Shown in pieces: positions 26,526 to 35,339 of a stretch of DNA of 64,000 nucleotides. A model generated the notes under the pieces. That model saw only the letters and a list, made by a program, of their open reading frames with translations. It was not told the origin of the DNA and searched no databases. A program made the position numbers and the translations under genes. Each line of letters starts with the position of its first letter. Position 1 is the first letter of the stretch. The DNA is from Devosia indica (lineage in GTDB: Bacteria > Pseudomonadota > Alphaproteobacteria > Rhizobiales > Devosiaceae), in contig NZ_PYVZ01000003.1 in assembly GCF_003056405.1 (NCBI RefSeq), positions 248,001 through 312,000 on the forward strand, written 5' to 3'.

Positions 26526-27328
26526 GCAAGCTGCCAGCGCTCCGACCCCGGCAGGGGCATGCGCTCGACTTCGCGCAGCACCTCGATCATGCCTGCAACA
26601 TTGCGCTCGGCCATAAGCCGCCCCTTTTCGGCGCTCGCCAAGGCCGCTTCACCAACCGCGCCAGATGGATTGATGTCCGAGGCAATCCAGGCATAGACAT
26701 GCCCGAAGGCCCCGGTGGGCCGGAGATACTTGAACGCCTGCTCGTCCCGCGCGGCGATGGAGGGGAAGTTCTCGGCCCGGTCCATATCGACCAGGTCGGG
26801 GCGGAAATGCAGGATCAGCGAGGTTTCTGCGTCGCCGCCATGAATACCGTGACGCCGTTCCAGATCGCTCAGAACGCCTTCTGGTGCACCGAAGCGCCAA
26901 CCGCTTTTGACGGCCAGCATGCCGGCCGCGACGCGCAGTTCACGCGCGACGATTCCCATGATCTCTTCATTGCCACCATGGGAATTGACGAAGACGATCT
27001 TCTTCACCCCTGCCCGCGCGACCTCCAGCCCGATCTGGGTCCATGCGTCGATCAGATTGGTGGCCTTGTGGGTGATCGTGCCCTTGGCCCAGATATGCTC
27101 GTTGGACTTGCCCACGGCCTGCACGGGCAGGATGCGGATATCGAGATCGCCCGGCGCGCGCTCGGCCAGCAGGTTCATCATCGATTGGTTGATGATGGTG
27201 TCGGTGCCTACCGGCAAATGCGGACCGTGCTGCTCAATCGCCGCGATGGGCAGGATGGCGATGGTCTTGTCCGGGTCGAGATTGTCGAATTCGCGGGCAG
27301 CGAAGTCGGTCCACCAGATTTTTCTCAT
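26522..27328 (-). CDS. Creatininase-family amidohydrolase
   Basis: A 268-residue metal-dependent hydrolase of the creatininase family. Metal ligands are visible in IEQHGPHLPVGTDT (about residues 31-45), VNSHGGNEEI and the HGIHGGDAETS stretch. Members open cyclic or linear amides (creatinine, 3-dehydro-compounds, formamidopyrimidines). It is transcribed with the RidA gene 11 bases upstream and divergently from an ABC importer, amidohydrolase and flavoprotein operon. The true substrate is not known. Confidence 0.88.
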   Translation of the reverse strand: MRKIWWTDFAAREFDNLDPDKTIAILPIAAIEQHGPHLPVGTDTIINQSMMNLLAERAPGDLDIRILPVQAVGKSNEHIWAKGTITHKATNLIDAWTQIGLEVARAGVKKIVFVNSHGGNEEIMGIVARELRVAAGMLAVKSGWRFGAPEGVLSDLERRHGIHGGDAETSLILHFRPDLVDMDRAENFPSIAARDEQAFKYLRPTGAFGHVYAWIASDINPSGAVGEAALASAEKGRLMAERNVAGMIEVLREVERMPLPGSERWQLA

Positions 27329-27339
27329 GGTCTTTTTCC

Positions 27340-27729
27340 TCAGGCGGGGCCGGCAGCGATGGCTTCAATCTCGACCACGAAATCGGGCCGGGCAAAGCCA
27401 GAAACGATCATCAGGGTCGAGGCCGGATAGGGTTCGGCGAACAGCGCATTGCGCACCGCCATATAGTCCGCCAGGTGCTCGCGGCCCGTGACGTAGGCGT
27501 TGATCCGCACGATATCGGCCAGCTTCAACCCCGCCTCGGCGAGAATAGCGGCGATGTTGTCGAAGCAGAGCCTTGTCTGCCCCGTACAGTCCGATGGGAT
27601 CGTTCCGACGGCGTCAATGCCTAGCTGCCCCGAGCAGAATACGAGCTTTTGCCCCTCGGGCACAACTACGCCGTGGCTATACGGGGCGAAGGGCGGATGG
27701 ATGGTCGTCGGGGTAAGGGGGGTGAACAT
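27340..27729 (-). CDS. RidA-family enamine/imine deaminase
   Basis: The 129-residue RidA/YjgF/RutC protein has PFAPYSHGVVVPEGQKLVFCSGQ and the C-terminal arginine-bearing stretch VRINAYVTGREHLADY, followed by FVVEIEAIA. These trimers hydrolyse reactive imines or aminoacrylates to ketones and ammonia. Members in catabolic operons often clean up after an oxidase or lyase. The ATG at 27729 is preferred; a GTG at 27735 in the same frame is possible. Confidence 0.87.
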   Translation of the reverse strand: MFTPLTPTTIHPPFAPYSHGVVVPEGQKLVFCSGQLGIDAVGTIPSDCTGQTRLCFDNIAAILAEAGLKLADIVRINAYVTGREHLADYMAVRNALFAEPYPASTLMIVSGFARPDFVVEIEAIAAGPA

Positions 27730-27736
27730 GCACACT

Positions 27737-27750
27737 CATCAATTTTGATG
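27737..27750. promoter_or_regulatory. Palindrome in the divergent ridA / importer promoter region
   Basis: CATCAATTTTGATG: perfect 6-bp arms around TT, 8 bases from the ridA start and about 190 bases before the ABC operon. It may be an operator for the divergent unit. No other palindrome of this length stood out between 27751 and 27940. Confidence 0.35.
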
Positions 27751-27940
27751 CGAATGCTAGAGATGGACGCGCCCCCTGGCCAGCCCAACAGCCACCCACT
27801 GCATGCATGGCAGGCATTCTTTCATTTTGCCTATTTTTTAGCTTCACAGATGCGGTTGCATGTCGAAAGGTACAACAAGGGCGGCCCCAGCCGTCAGAGC
27901 AACAAGCCGCGGCGAGGGATCGCGGCACAGGGAGCGCATG

Positions 27941-28939
27941 ATGCAGATTTCGACCAAGACCATTCTTCTGGCCGCGCTGGCGCTGGCCAGCAGCCCGGCG
28001 GCGGCGCAGGAACTCGACGCCGTCATCTTCGCAACCAACTGGCTCGCCCAGGCCGAACATGGTGGCTACTACCAGGCCATCGCCGATGGGACCTATGAGG
28101 AATACGGACTCGACGTGACGGTCATGCAGGGCGGGCCACAGTCACCAGGCCGGCCGATGCTTGTGAGCGGTGGGGTGCAGTTCTACATGGGCGGCGCATC
28201 GGGCGCGATCAACGCCGTAAAGGAAGAGATCCCCACAATTACGCTGGCGGCGATCTTCCAGAAGGATCCGCAGATCCTGATGTCGCATCCGGGCAAGTTC
28301 GAGAGTTTCCCGGCGTTGGCCGGGGCCTCGAAATACATCCTGGGTGCGGACGGCTTCACCTCGTACTTCTCCTGGATGAAGACCGAATGGCCCGAATTTG
28401 TCGAAGAAAAATACGAGCCCTATCAGTTTAACCCGGCCTCCTTCCTCGCCGACGACATGGCGATCCAGCAAGGCTATCTGACCTCCGAACCGCTCTCCAT
28501 TGAGCGCGAGGCCGGCTTTGCGCCCGATGTCTGGCTGCTGGCCGACCAGGGCTACACCCCCTACTCCACCACGATTGAGGCGATGAAGCCCTGGGTGGAC
28601 GAGAACCCCGACATTGCCAAGCGCTTTGTCGAGGCCTCGATCATTGGCTGGTACAACTACCTTTACGGCGACAACGCCGCGGCCAATGAGCTGATCAAGG
28701 CCGACAATCCGGAAATGACCGACGACCAGATTGCCTATGGCATCGCTAAGATGAAGGAGTACGGTATCGTTGTTTCCGGTGATGCCGAGACCCAGGGCAT
28801 TGGCTGCATGACCGACGCGCGCTGGGCTGAGTTCTACGACAAGATGGTGGAAGTGGGTGTCTATGAGGCTGGCCTCGACATCACCACGGCCTACACCACC
28901 GAATTTGTCTGTCAGGGCCTCGGCATGGACCTGATGTAA
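27941..28939 (+). CDS. NMT1/ThiY-type ABC substrate-binding protein
   Basis: The 332-residue periplasmic protein of the NMT1/SsuA/ThiY family has a Sec signal QISTKTILLAALALASSPAAAQ. The mature chain starts with the family pattern VIFATNWLAQAEHGGYYQAIADG, seen in pyrimidine, thiamine-precursor and riboflavin-type binders. GGAG at 27931-27934 is 6 bases before this ATG; another ATG lies three bases upstream. Adjacent catabolic genes suggest the cargo is a small nitrogen heterocycle. Confidence 0.88.
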   Translation: MQISTKTILLAALALASSPAAAQELDAVIFATNWLAQAEHGGYYQAIADGTYEEYGLDVTVMQGGPQSPGRPMLVSGGVQFYMGGASGAINAVKEEIPTITLAAIFQKDPQILMSHPGKFESFPALAGASKYILGADGFTSYFSWMKTEWPEFVEEKYEPYQFNPASFLADDMAIQQGYLTSEPLSIEREAGFAPDVWLLADQGYTPYSTTIEAMKPWVDENPDIAKRFVEASIIGWYNYLYGDNAAANELIKADNPEMTDDQIAYGIAKMKEYGIVVSGDAETQGIGCMTDARWAEFYDKMVEVGVYEAGLDITTAYTTEFVCQGLGMDLM

Positions 28940-28954
28940 CCAACGCCCACGACC

Positions 28955-28978
28955 GGTGCGGGCAATCCTGCCCGCGCC
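28955..28978 (+). terminator. Hairpin after the NMT1-type binding-protein gene
   Basis: GGTGCGGGCA and TGCCCGCGCC pair over 10 bp (one U-G) with a 4-base loop, 15 bases after the stop codon. No T-run follows beyond TTT. Probably an mRNA-protecting or partially terminating hairpin that favours the binding protein. Confidence 0.55.
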
Positions 28979-29006
28979 GCTTTGACCCTAGACCGGGTTT
29001 TGTATT

Positions 29007-29837
29007 TTGACTGATATTCTCGAAGCGGCCCCCAACACGGCCGAAACCGCTCCCGAGCGCACCGTTGTGTCGATGCGCAATGTGAGCAAGCTATTCTCCA
29101 ACGGCACGCTGGCCCTCAAGGACATGAGCCTCGACGTGCGGCGCGGAGAGTTCCTCAGCCTTCTCGGCCCGTCGGGCTGTGGCAAGTCCACCGCCTTGCG
29201 CATCATCGCCGGGCTGGGTGCTGCCTCATCGGGCTCTATCGACTGGCCCAGTTCGCGCATCAACGCCAAGGGTCTGCCCGAGGGCGATGTCGGCTTCGTC
29301 TTCCAGGAGCCGACGCTGATGCCCTGGGCGAGCGTGTTTGACAATGTCTATCTGCCACTGCGCCTGAATGGCATGAGCAAGTCGGGCGCCCGGCCCCGCA
29401 TCATGGAAGCCCTAGCCTCGGTTGGCCTGTCCGATTTCGAGAAATCCTATCCGCGCGAGCTGTCGGGCGGCATGAAGATGCGCGTATCCATTGCAAGGGC
29501 ATTGGTCACCAAGCCGCGCCTGCTACTGATGGATGAGCCCTTCGCTGCGCTGGACGAAATCACCCGGCAAAAGCTCAATGACGACGTCCTTCGTCTTTGG
29601 CGCGAGACCGGCATCACGGTGATCTTCGTGACCCATTCGGTGTTCGAAAGCGCCTTCCTTTCCAACCGGATCGTCGTCATGCGCGCCCGGCCGGGCCAGG
29701 TCTGCGCCGACCTCGCCATTGAGACCACGGGCGAGCGCGACGCCAACTATCGCACCTCAGAGGAATATCGCGCGACCACCGACCGGGTGTCCCGCGCCCT
29801 TCAGGAAGCCATTATGCTGGGAGCGCAGGGACAATGA
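29007..29837 (+). CDS. ABC transporter ATP-binding protein (SsuB/ThiZ type)
   Basis: A 276-residue ATPase with Walker A GPSGCGKST near residue 55, signature LSGGMKMR, Walker B LLLMDEPFAALDE and the switch histidine in FVTHSVFES. The longest frame begins with a TTG and lacks a clear Shine-Dalgarno; an ATG at 29073 just before the conserved core is an alternative start. It overlaps the permease start by four bases. Confidence 0.88.
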   Translation: MTDILEAAPNTAETAPERTVVSMRNVSKLFSNGTLALKDMSLDVRRGEFLSLLGPSGCGKSTALRIIAGLGAASSGSIDWPSSRINAKGLPEGDVGFVFQEPTLMPWASVFDNVYLPLRLNGMSKSGARPRIMEALASVGLSDFEKSYPRELSGGMKMRVSIARALVTKPRLLLMDEPFAALDEITRQKLNDDVLRLWRETGITVIFVTHSVFESAFLSNRIVVMRARPGQVCADLAIETTGERDANYRTSEEYRATTDRVSRALQEAIMLGAQGQ

Positions 29838-30700
29838 CCGACGCCGTCCAGACCTCGAATATGTCCGAAGCCGGCACTGACAGCGCCGTCGCCATCGCAG
29901 TGGCGCGCACCGGTACGGTCGAAAAAATCCTGCGCATCGTCATTCCGTTCATCATGGTGGCCCTGGCCATCGGGCTGTGGCAGTTGCACATCACGGTCAA
30001 CGAGGTGCCGCGCTATATCATGCCGGCGCCGGGCGATGTGATCGCCGCGCTCTATACCGACTGGGGCACGCTCTCCCCGTCACTTCTGGTGACGCTGCGC
30101 ATCACCTTCCTGGCACTCGGCATCGCGCTGGTCGGAGGCGTCGGGCTTGCCATTATTCTGGTTCAGAGCAAGTGGATTGAACTGGCGATCTTCCCCTTCG
30201 CCGTTATCCTGCAGGTGACGCCGATGATCGCCATCGCGCCGCTGCTCATCATTTACATGCCCGACACGCAATCGGCTTTGCTGACCTGCGCCTTTGTCGT
30301 CGCCTTTTTCCCGATCCTCTCCAACATGGTGGCGGGACTCAAGAGCGTCGACCACAATCTGCTCAATCTCTTCGAGCTTTATGGCGCCAATCGCTGGCAG
30401 ACCCTGCTCTATCTCAAGTTGCCGGCCTCCCTGCCCTACTTCGCGGCGGGCCTGCGCATTGGCGGTGGGCTGTCACTGATCGCGGCCGTGGTGGCCGAGT
30501 TTGCGGCCGGTTCGGCAGGCAAGGGTGCGGGCCTCGCCTTCCGCCTGCTTGAGTCAGGGTATCGGCTCAACTATCCGCGCCTTTATGCGGCGCTGATCCT
30601 GTTGATGGTCACCGGCGTGGCGATCTTTGCGGCGACCTCGCTGATCGCCTGGCTATTGCTGCATCGCTGGCACGAAAGCGCCATGAAGCGGGAGAACTGA
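29834..30700 (+). CDS. ABC transporter permease (SsuC/ThiX type)
   Basis: Inner-membrane permease of 288 residues with about six hydrophobic segments, beginning near residue 33. The coupling loop is NLFELYGANRWQTLLYLKLPASLPYF, typical of taurine/nitrate/pyrimidine-precursor importers. It is followed two bases later by the amidohydrolase gene, so importer and enzyme are one transcription unit. Confidence 0.9.
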   Translation: MTDAVQTSNMSEAGTDSAVAIAVARTGTVEKILRIVIPFIMVALAIGLWQLHITVNEVPRYIMPAPGDVIAALYTDWGTLSPSLLVTLRITFLALGIALVGGVGLAIILVQSKWIELAIFPFAVILQVTPMIAIAPLLIIYMPDTQSALLTCAFVVAFFPILSNMVAGLKSVDHNLLNLFELYGANRWQTLLYLKLPASLPYFAAGLRIGGGLSLIAAVVAEFAAGSAGKGAGLAFRLLESGYRLNYPRLYAALILLMVTGVAIFAATSLIAWLLLHRWHESAMKREN

Positions 30701-30702
30701 GG

Positions 30703-32016
30703 ATGCCCCTCACTATACCCGCCAATGGCCATTATGTGCTGGCCAATGCCAGTGTGCCTGAAGCGCTTATCGGCGACCCGAAGTCCGGCGCGCTGCAAAG
30801 CGTGGATATCACCATTGCCGATGGCGCCATTGCCACCATTGGATCGGCTGGTTCGGCCGCCTTGCCCCAGCGGGTCGACCTGCGCGACGACATCGTCCTC
30901 CCCGCCTTTTTGGATCTGCACACGCATCTCGACAAGGGTCACATCTGGCCACGCAAGCAGAACCCGGACGGCACCTGGATCGGGGCCTTGCGGGCTGTGC
31001 TGGAAGACCGCGAGGCGAACTGGGCGTCCGACGACGTTGAGCGGCGCATGGATTTCTCATTGCGCTGCGCCTATGCCCACGGCACCGCTGCCATTCGCAC
31101 GCATCTCGACATGGCGCCGCCCCAGCATGAAATAAGCTGGGACGTGTTCGAGGCCATGCGCGAGCGCTGGGCCGGGCGGATCGAATTGCAGGCAGCGGGC
31201 CTGATGGGACCCGACACCATACTTGATGATTCTGCGCTCCGTGCTGTGGCGACCCGTACCAAGGCCGCCGGCGGCATTCTGGGCGGATCGACGGCTGTGC
31301 ACCCGGAAAACCCAAGAATCATGCGACGCCTGGTCGGGGTTGCAGGCGAACTCGGGCTCGATATCGACCTGCACACAGACGAGTCTCCAGACCCGGCGGC
31401 CAATGCACTCGAATGCCTTGCCGATGCGGTCATCGAAGCCGGCTTTTCCGGCTCGGTTGTTGCCGGGCACTGCTGCTCGCTGGCGGTGCAGGACGCGGAC
31501 ACGGCAAGGCGCGTGATCGATAAGGTCGCCCGGGCCGGCATTGCGGTGGTCTCACTGCCCATGTGCAATATGTACCTGCAGGACCGGGACAATGCGTCCG
31601 GCGTGCGCACGCCCCGCTGGCGCGGCGTGACCTTGCTGAACGAGTTGAAGGCCGCAGGCGTCCCTGTGGCAATTGCCTCGGACAACACCCGTGACCCCTT
31701 CTATGCCTATGGCGACCTGGACGGCTTCGAGGTGCTGCGCGAGGGCGCGCGGATCCTGCATTTCGATCATCCGCAGGCCGACGCCTTGGCCTGGACGCGC
31801 GCGGTTTCGGCCGATCCGGCCGCTATCGCCCGATTTGCTTTCACCGGCGAACTCAAGGCCGGCGCTTCGGCGGATCTGGTGCTGTTCAAGGGCCGCAACT
31901 GGACTGAACTGATGTCACGCCCGCAGGCCGACCGCATCGTGATCCGAGCTGGCAAGGCAATCGATACCACCCTGCCCGACTACCGTGAACTTGACGACCT
32001 GATGGGACCATCATGA
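30703..32016 (+). CDS. Cytosine deaminase-like amidohydrolase
   Basis: The 437-residue metal-dependent TIM-barrel hydrolase carries DLHTHLDKGHIWPR (metal histidines, about residue 75), the TRTHLDM-like IRTHLDMAPP, the metal histidine in VAGHCCSL and the catalytic aspartate in ASDNTRDPF. These are CodA-group features. Substrates of the group include cytosine, isoguanine, creatinine and other cyclic amidines, so the natural substrate is open. It is in one operon with the importer and the following flavoproteins. Confidence 0.87.
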   Translation: MPLTIPANGHYVLANASVPEALIGDPKSGALQSVDITIADGAIATIGSAGSAALPQRVDLRDDIVLPAFLDLHTHLDKGHIWPRKQNPDGTWIGALRAVLEDREANWASDDVERRMDFSLRCAYAHGTAAIRTHLDMAPPQHEISWDVFEAMRERWAGRIELQAAGLMGPDTILDDSALRAVATRTKAAGGILGGSTAVHPENPRIMRRLVGVAGELGLDIDLHTDESPDPAANALECLADAVIEAGFSGSVVAGHCCSLAVQDADTARRVIDKVARAGIAVVSLPMCNMYLQDRDNASGVRTPRWRGVTLLNELKAAGVPVAIASDNTRDPFYAYGDLDGFEVLREGARILHFDHPQADALAWTRAVSADPAAIARFAFTGELKAGASADLVLFKGRNWTELMSRPQADRIVIRAGKAIDTTLPDYRELDDLMGPS

Positions 32017-33416
32017 GCATTGCAGAATTCCGCGCCGAACTGGGTGATATCCCGCAGGAAGACAATCCGCGCATCGTGCAGCAGCGTAGCCGCGACCACT
32101 ATTGGTATTCGCCGGTCCTCAAGGCCAAGCTCGACCATGTCACTGCCGAAGTGGTGGTCTCGCCGCGCTCTACTGAAGAGGTCAAGACCACACTTCGCGC
32201 CGCCTACAAGCACGGGGTGGCCATCACCCCGCGCGGGGCCGGCACAGGCAATTACGGCCAGGCCATGCCACTGTCCGGCGGCGCCATGCTCAATTTGATG
32301 AATATGGACAAGGTGCTCGAGATCAAGCCCGATCGCGTGCGGGCCCAGGCTGGCGCCGTGCTCGAGGCCATGGACCATGAAACAAAAGCGGCCGTAGGCG
32401 GGGAATTGCGCTTTCACCCCTCGACCTACCGCATGGCCTCGCTGGGCGGCTTCATTGCCGGGGGCTCAGGTGGCGTCGGCTCAGTCCGTTGGGGCGGGCT
32501 GCGCAATCTGGGCAGCATATTGGGTCTCAAGATCGTCACCTGCGAGGCCGAGCCGCGCGAGCTCGATCTCAAGGGCGAGGACATCCTCAAGGTGGCCCAT
32601 GCCTATGGCACCAATGGCATAATCGTGGAAGCCGAAATGCCCTTGGCACCCGCTTATGACTGGGTCGACATGATAGTTGGGTTCGACGAGTTCATGGATG
32701 CGGCCGCCTTTGCACAGGCCGTTGCGCTGCAGGATGGTTTGCTGGTCAAGGAGGTCGCGCCCTGCGCAGCGCCGATCCCGGAGGCCTATTTCAACCGGCA
32801 CAAGCCCTATCTCAAGGACAGCCAGTCGGTTGTCCTCTTGATGGTGGCCCCAGTTTCGGTCGACGCGATGGAGCTGTTTGTCGCCCACCACAAGGGTGAT
32901 CTGGTCTACCGGGCCGACCAGGCGAGTGACGAAGAAAAGCGTCGCCTGCCTCCGGTCTATGAGCTGGCCTGGAACCATACGACGCTGCGCGCACTCAAGG
33001 TCGACAACAGCATCACCTATCTCCAGACGCGCTATCCAAGCATCGAGCATGTCCGGAAAATCTACGAATTGCTGGGCGACGAACTGCCCATGCATATTGA
33101 AATCACCCGCCAGGATGGGGAGGTGACCTTCGCCGGCCTGCCGCTGGTTCGCTATACAACTGAAGAGCGGCTCGAAGAGATCATCCGCATCCATGAGGAC
33201 AATGGCTGCAATGTCTTTAATCCGCACCGTTATACGCTTGAGGAAGGCGGCATGAAGCGGACTGACCAGAAGCAGCTCGACTTCAAGCGCGAGGCCGACC
33301 CCAAGGGCATCCTCAACCCAGGCAAGATGGTCGCGTGGGAGAATCCGGACTTCGATTTCAATGCCGGCAAGGTGTGGCTGTTCGACGGTCTCAACACAGT
33401 CCGGCAGAGTGCCTGA
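32013..33416 (+). CDS. FAD-linked oxidoreductase (GlcD/VAO family)
   Basis: The 467-residue flavoprotein has an N-terminal PCMH FAD-binding domain (VVVSPRSTEEVKTTL, TPRGAGTGNYGQAMPL, GGFIAGGSGGVGSVRWG) and a C-terminal FAD-oxidase domain ending KREADPKGILNPGKMV. The group oxidises hydroxy-acids, amines or heterocyclic C-N bonds. It overlaps the amidohydrolase by four bases and is coupled to the quinone-reductase gene (TGATG). An imine product would explain the RidA gene across the divergent promoter. Confidence 0.85.
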   Translation: MSIAEFRAELGDIPQEDNPRIVQQRSRDHYWYSPVLKAKLDHVTAEVVVSPRSTEEVKTTLRAAYKHGVAITPRGAGTGNYGQAMPLSGGAMLNLMNMDKVLEIKPDRVRAQAGAVLEAMDHETKAAVGGELRFHPSTYRMASLGGFIAGGSGGVGSVRWGGLRNLGSILGLKIVTCEAEPRELDLKGEDILKVAHAYGTNGIIVEAEMPLAPAYDWVDMIVGFDEFMDAAAFAQAVALQDGLLVKEVAPCAAPIPEAYFNRHKPYLKDSQSVVLLMVAPVSVDAMELFVAHHKGDLVYRADQASDEEKRRLPPVYELAWNHTTLRALKVDNSITYLQTRYPSIEHVRKIYELLGDELPMHIEITRQDGEVTFAGLPLVRYTTEERLEEIIRIHEDNGCNVFNPHRYTLEEGGMKRTDQKQLDFKREADPKGILNPGKMVAWENPDFDFNAGKVWLFDGLNTVRQSA

Positions 33417-34006
33417 TGCGGGTCCACGTCATCCACGCCCATCCGGTTGAAACGAGTTTCAACCGGGCCCTGTTCAACACCACCGTCGAGAGCCTGCAAC
33501 AAGCCGGGCATGTGGTCGATCCGCTCAATCTCTATGAGGAGGACTTCCCGGCCGTCCTAAGCCGTGAAGAGCGCCTGGGCTATCACGACATTCCCGAGAA
33601 CCTGACCCCTTTGACAAAGCCCTATGTCGAACGGCTGAAGGCGGCTGACGCCCTGGTTTTTGTTCATCCGGTCTGGAACTACGGCTACCCGGCCATTCTC
33701 AAGGGCTATTTCGACCGCATCTTCTTGCCCGGTGTCTCTTTCACCATGGAAGGAGGCAATGATCGGGGCAGGCTCAAGCCGGGATTGGGCAATATCAAGA
33801 AGGCGGCCTTCGTCACCACTTATGGCGGCGACCGTTGGCGCACATTCCTGATGGGCGACCCGCCGCGCCGCATCGCCATGCGCTGGGGCTGGGTTACCTT
33901 CCAGACCAGGCCGAAATATCTGGCGCTCTATGACATGAACAATGTCACACAGGAACAGCGGGTGGCGTTTCTGGAGAAGGTGCAGGCCGAGATGGGGCAG
34001 TTCTGA
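33416..34006 (+). CDS. NAD(P)H-dependent quinone/flavin oxidoreductase (flavodoxin_2 family)
   Basis: A 196-residue flavodoxin-fold protein of the KefF/MdaB/NQO1 group. It has IHAHPVETSFNRAL at the N-terminus and the conserved VHPVWNYGYPAILKGYFDRI with VSFTMEG. The frame continues upstream inside the flavoprotein gene, but the ATG at 33416, which overlaps its stop, begins the conserved first strand. It may supply reduced flavin or recycle an acceptor for the neighbouring oxidoreductase. Confidence 0.87.
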   Translation: MRVHVIHAHPVETSFNRALFNTTVESLQQAGHVVDPLNLYEEDFPAVLSREERLGYHDIPENLTPLTKPYVERLKAADALVFVHPVWNYGYPAILKGYFDRIFLPGVSFTMEGGNDRGRLKPGLGNIKKAAFVTTYGGDRWRTFLMGDPPRRIAMRWGWVTFQTRPKYLALYDMNNVTQEQRVAFLEKVQAEMGQF

Positions 34007-34149
34007 AGCAGCGAAGCCCGCCTCTTGTTTCAGACAGGAAGATCGTCTTGCCAGGCCGCCACATAGCTAAAATTGCGGCCATTCTCCTTAGGCCGAATTG
34101 AGAACTATGCCGGCACTGTGGAGGCGATGTTGGACTTAGGGACATGCAG

Positions 34150-34716
34150 ATGGCCAAGTCGTGGTTGGACTGGTTCACCGGCAAGGGTGTGGACGACTGG
34201 GACCGACGTGCAAAGTCTGCCCCTGAAATGCCTCCCCTTGATCCAGAGGATTTTGATCCAGTTACCGGAGCAATCCATTGGGCCAAATTCACCAGGATAC
34301 TGGAAGCGGAGCGGCTCCAGTCTGCGGGCGCTCTCCTGGTCATTGACCTGAACGAGCGATCGGCCGAGATCGAATCCCTCGCCGAAGAAAGCCGCAAAAG
34401 CGTATTGCCCTGGCTGTCCCAATCGATCAGGCATGCGGTTCGCGCCGATGATCTGGTGACCCATCTCTATGGTTACAGGTTCGCCGTTCTGTTGCGCGGC
34501 GCGGCACAGGAGGTGGCGGACACAGTTGCCAAGCGCATCCGGGAATCGGTGGATGACACGATCTTCATGACCAATGAAGGCATTTCCCGCCTGGGTGTCG
34601 CCGTTGGTGGCGTGACCTACGATCCGGCGGATGAGCCAAAAAGCGACATCATCAAGGCGGCCTTCGACAATCTCGGCTATGCTGGCAAAAGCGAGCCATT
34701 CATTCTGATCTCCTGA
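34150..34716 (+). CDS. Degenerate GGDEF-domain protein
   Basis: A 188-residue cytoplasmic protein with no membrane segment or sensor domain. From about residue 37 it follows the diguanylate cyclase fold: DPVTGAIHWAKFTRIL (compare D-LT-L-NR), LLVIDLNERSAEI in place of the metal strand, and RADDLVTHLYGYRFAVLL, where the GGDEF signature is replaced by YGYRF. The residues for GTP and metal binding are lost, so it is probably not a cyclase. AGGGA at 34138-34142 supports the ATG at 34150. It stands alone between the catabolic operon and the lptE/lptD pair. Confidence 0.7.
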   Translation: MAKSWLDWFTGKGVDDWDRRAKSAPEMPPLDPEDFDPVTGAIHWAKFTRILEAERLQSAGALLVIDLNERSAEIESLAEESRKSVLPWLSQSIRHAVRADDLVTHLYGYRFAVLLRGAAQEVADTVAKRIRESVDDTIFMTNEGISRLGVAVGGVTYDPADEPKSDIIKAAFDNLGYAGKSEPFILIS

Positions 34717-34832
34717 AGTGAGTGTGCGCTTTCGCGTCTCCTTGGCGTCTGGCCTGAGACACGGAACCGGCTGCGACGAATCTTCCTGGCACGGAATGTG
34801 CTGTTCAGGGCCGACTGGACAACCCGGTCAGT

Positions 34833-35327
34833 CTAGCGACCATAACCGGCCAATATCGCTGCTCTAAGGGCGTCCGCTGTGCTCTTTGCTGCCGTTTCAC
34901 GTGCCGCGGCGGCCGAGGCAATATCCGTCGGTGTCAGCTTTCCGCCCTGGTATGCTGTATCGGTGAAGCGAGTGGCCTCGAAGATCGTTTCTTCGCCATC
35001 CACGATTGTCACGCTGGCCTCAACCCGCACGTTGACCGGTCTCGCCACGGCATAGGCATCCGAAATCGAGCCCTGCGGGGTGCTGGTGCTTGCAGCGATG
35101 TCCAATGTCGGATCGCCTGGCAATGCCGGTCCCGGAAAGGCGAGCTTGAGGCGATTGAAGATGATCTGCTCGAGATGGGTGTCGGGCGAGGCGAAGTGAA
35201 ACCGGACGGCGCTCATGTCCCGCCCGGAAGCCGCGTCACCATAGACCGGTGAAAAGCTGGTGCATCCGGCCAGGGTCATGGCCATCACGGCATAGGCAAG
35301 GACAGATCCGAAGCTGCGATATGTCAT
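34833..35327 (-). CDS. LptE-like outer-membrane lipoprotein
   Basis: A 164-residue lipoprotein: signal peptide with lipobox LAGC, cysteine at residue 22, then SFSPVYGD, which resembles the start of alphaproteobacterial LptE. The middle (HLEQIIFNRLKLAFPGP) and the end (ETAAKSTADALRAAILAGYGR) fit the alpha/beta LptE fold. It lies 12 bases after lptD on the same strand. LptE plugs the LptD barrel in lipopolysaccharide export, so the pairing makes sense; the assignment rests on context plus weak similarity. Confidence 0.6.
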   Translation of the reverse strand: MTYRSFGSVLAYAVMAMTLAGCTSFSPVYGDAASGRDMSAVRFHFASPDTHLEQIIFNRLKLAFPGPALPGDPTLDIAASTSTPQGSISDAYAVARPVNVRVEASVTIVDGEETIFEATRFTDTAYQGGKLTPTDIASAAAARETAAKSTADALRAAILAGYGR

Positions 35328-35339
35328 GGCTCCCCTTCC

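Noticed and set aside
34150-34716. Active diguanylate cyclase
   Set aside because: The GGDEF signature reads YGYRF, so the GTP-binding and metal residues are missing.
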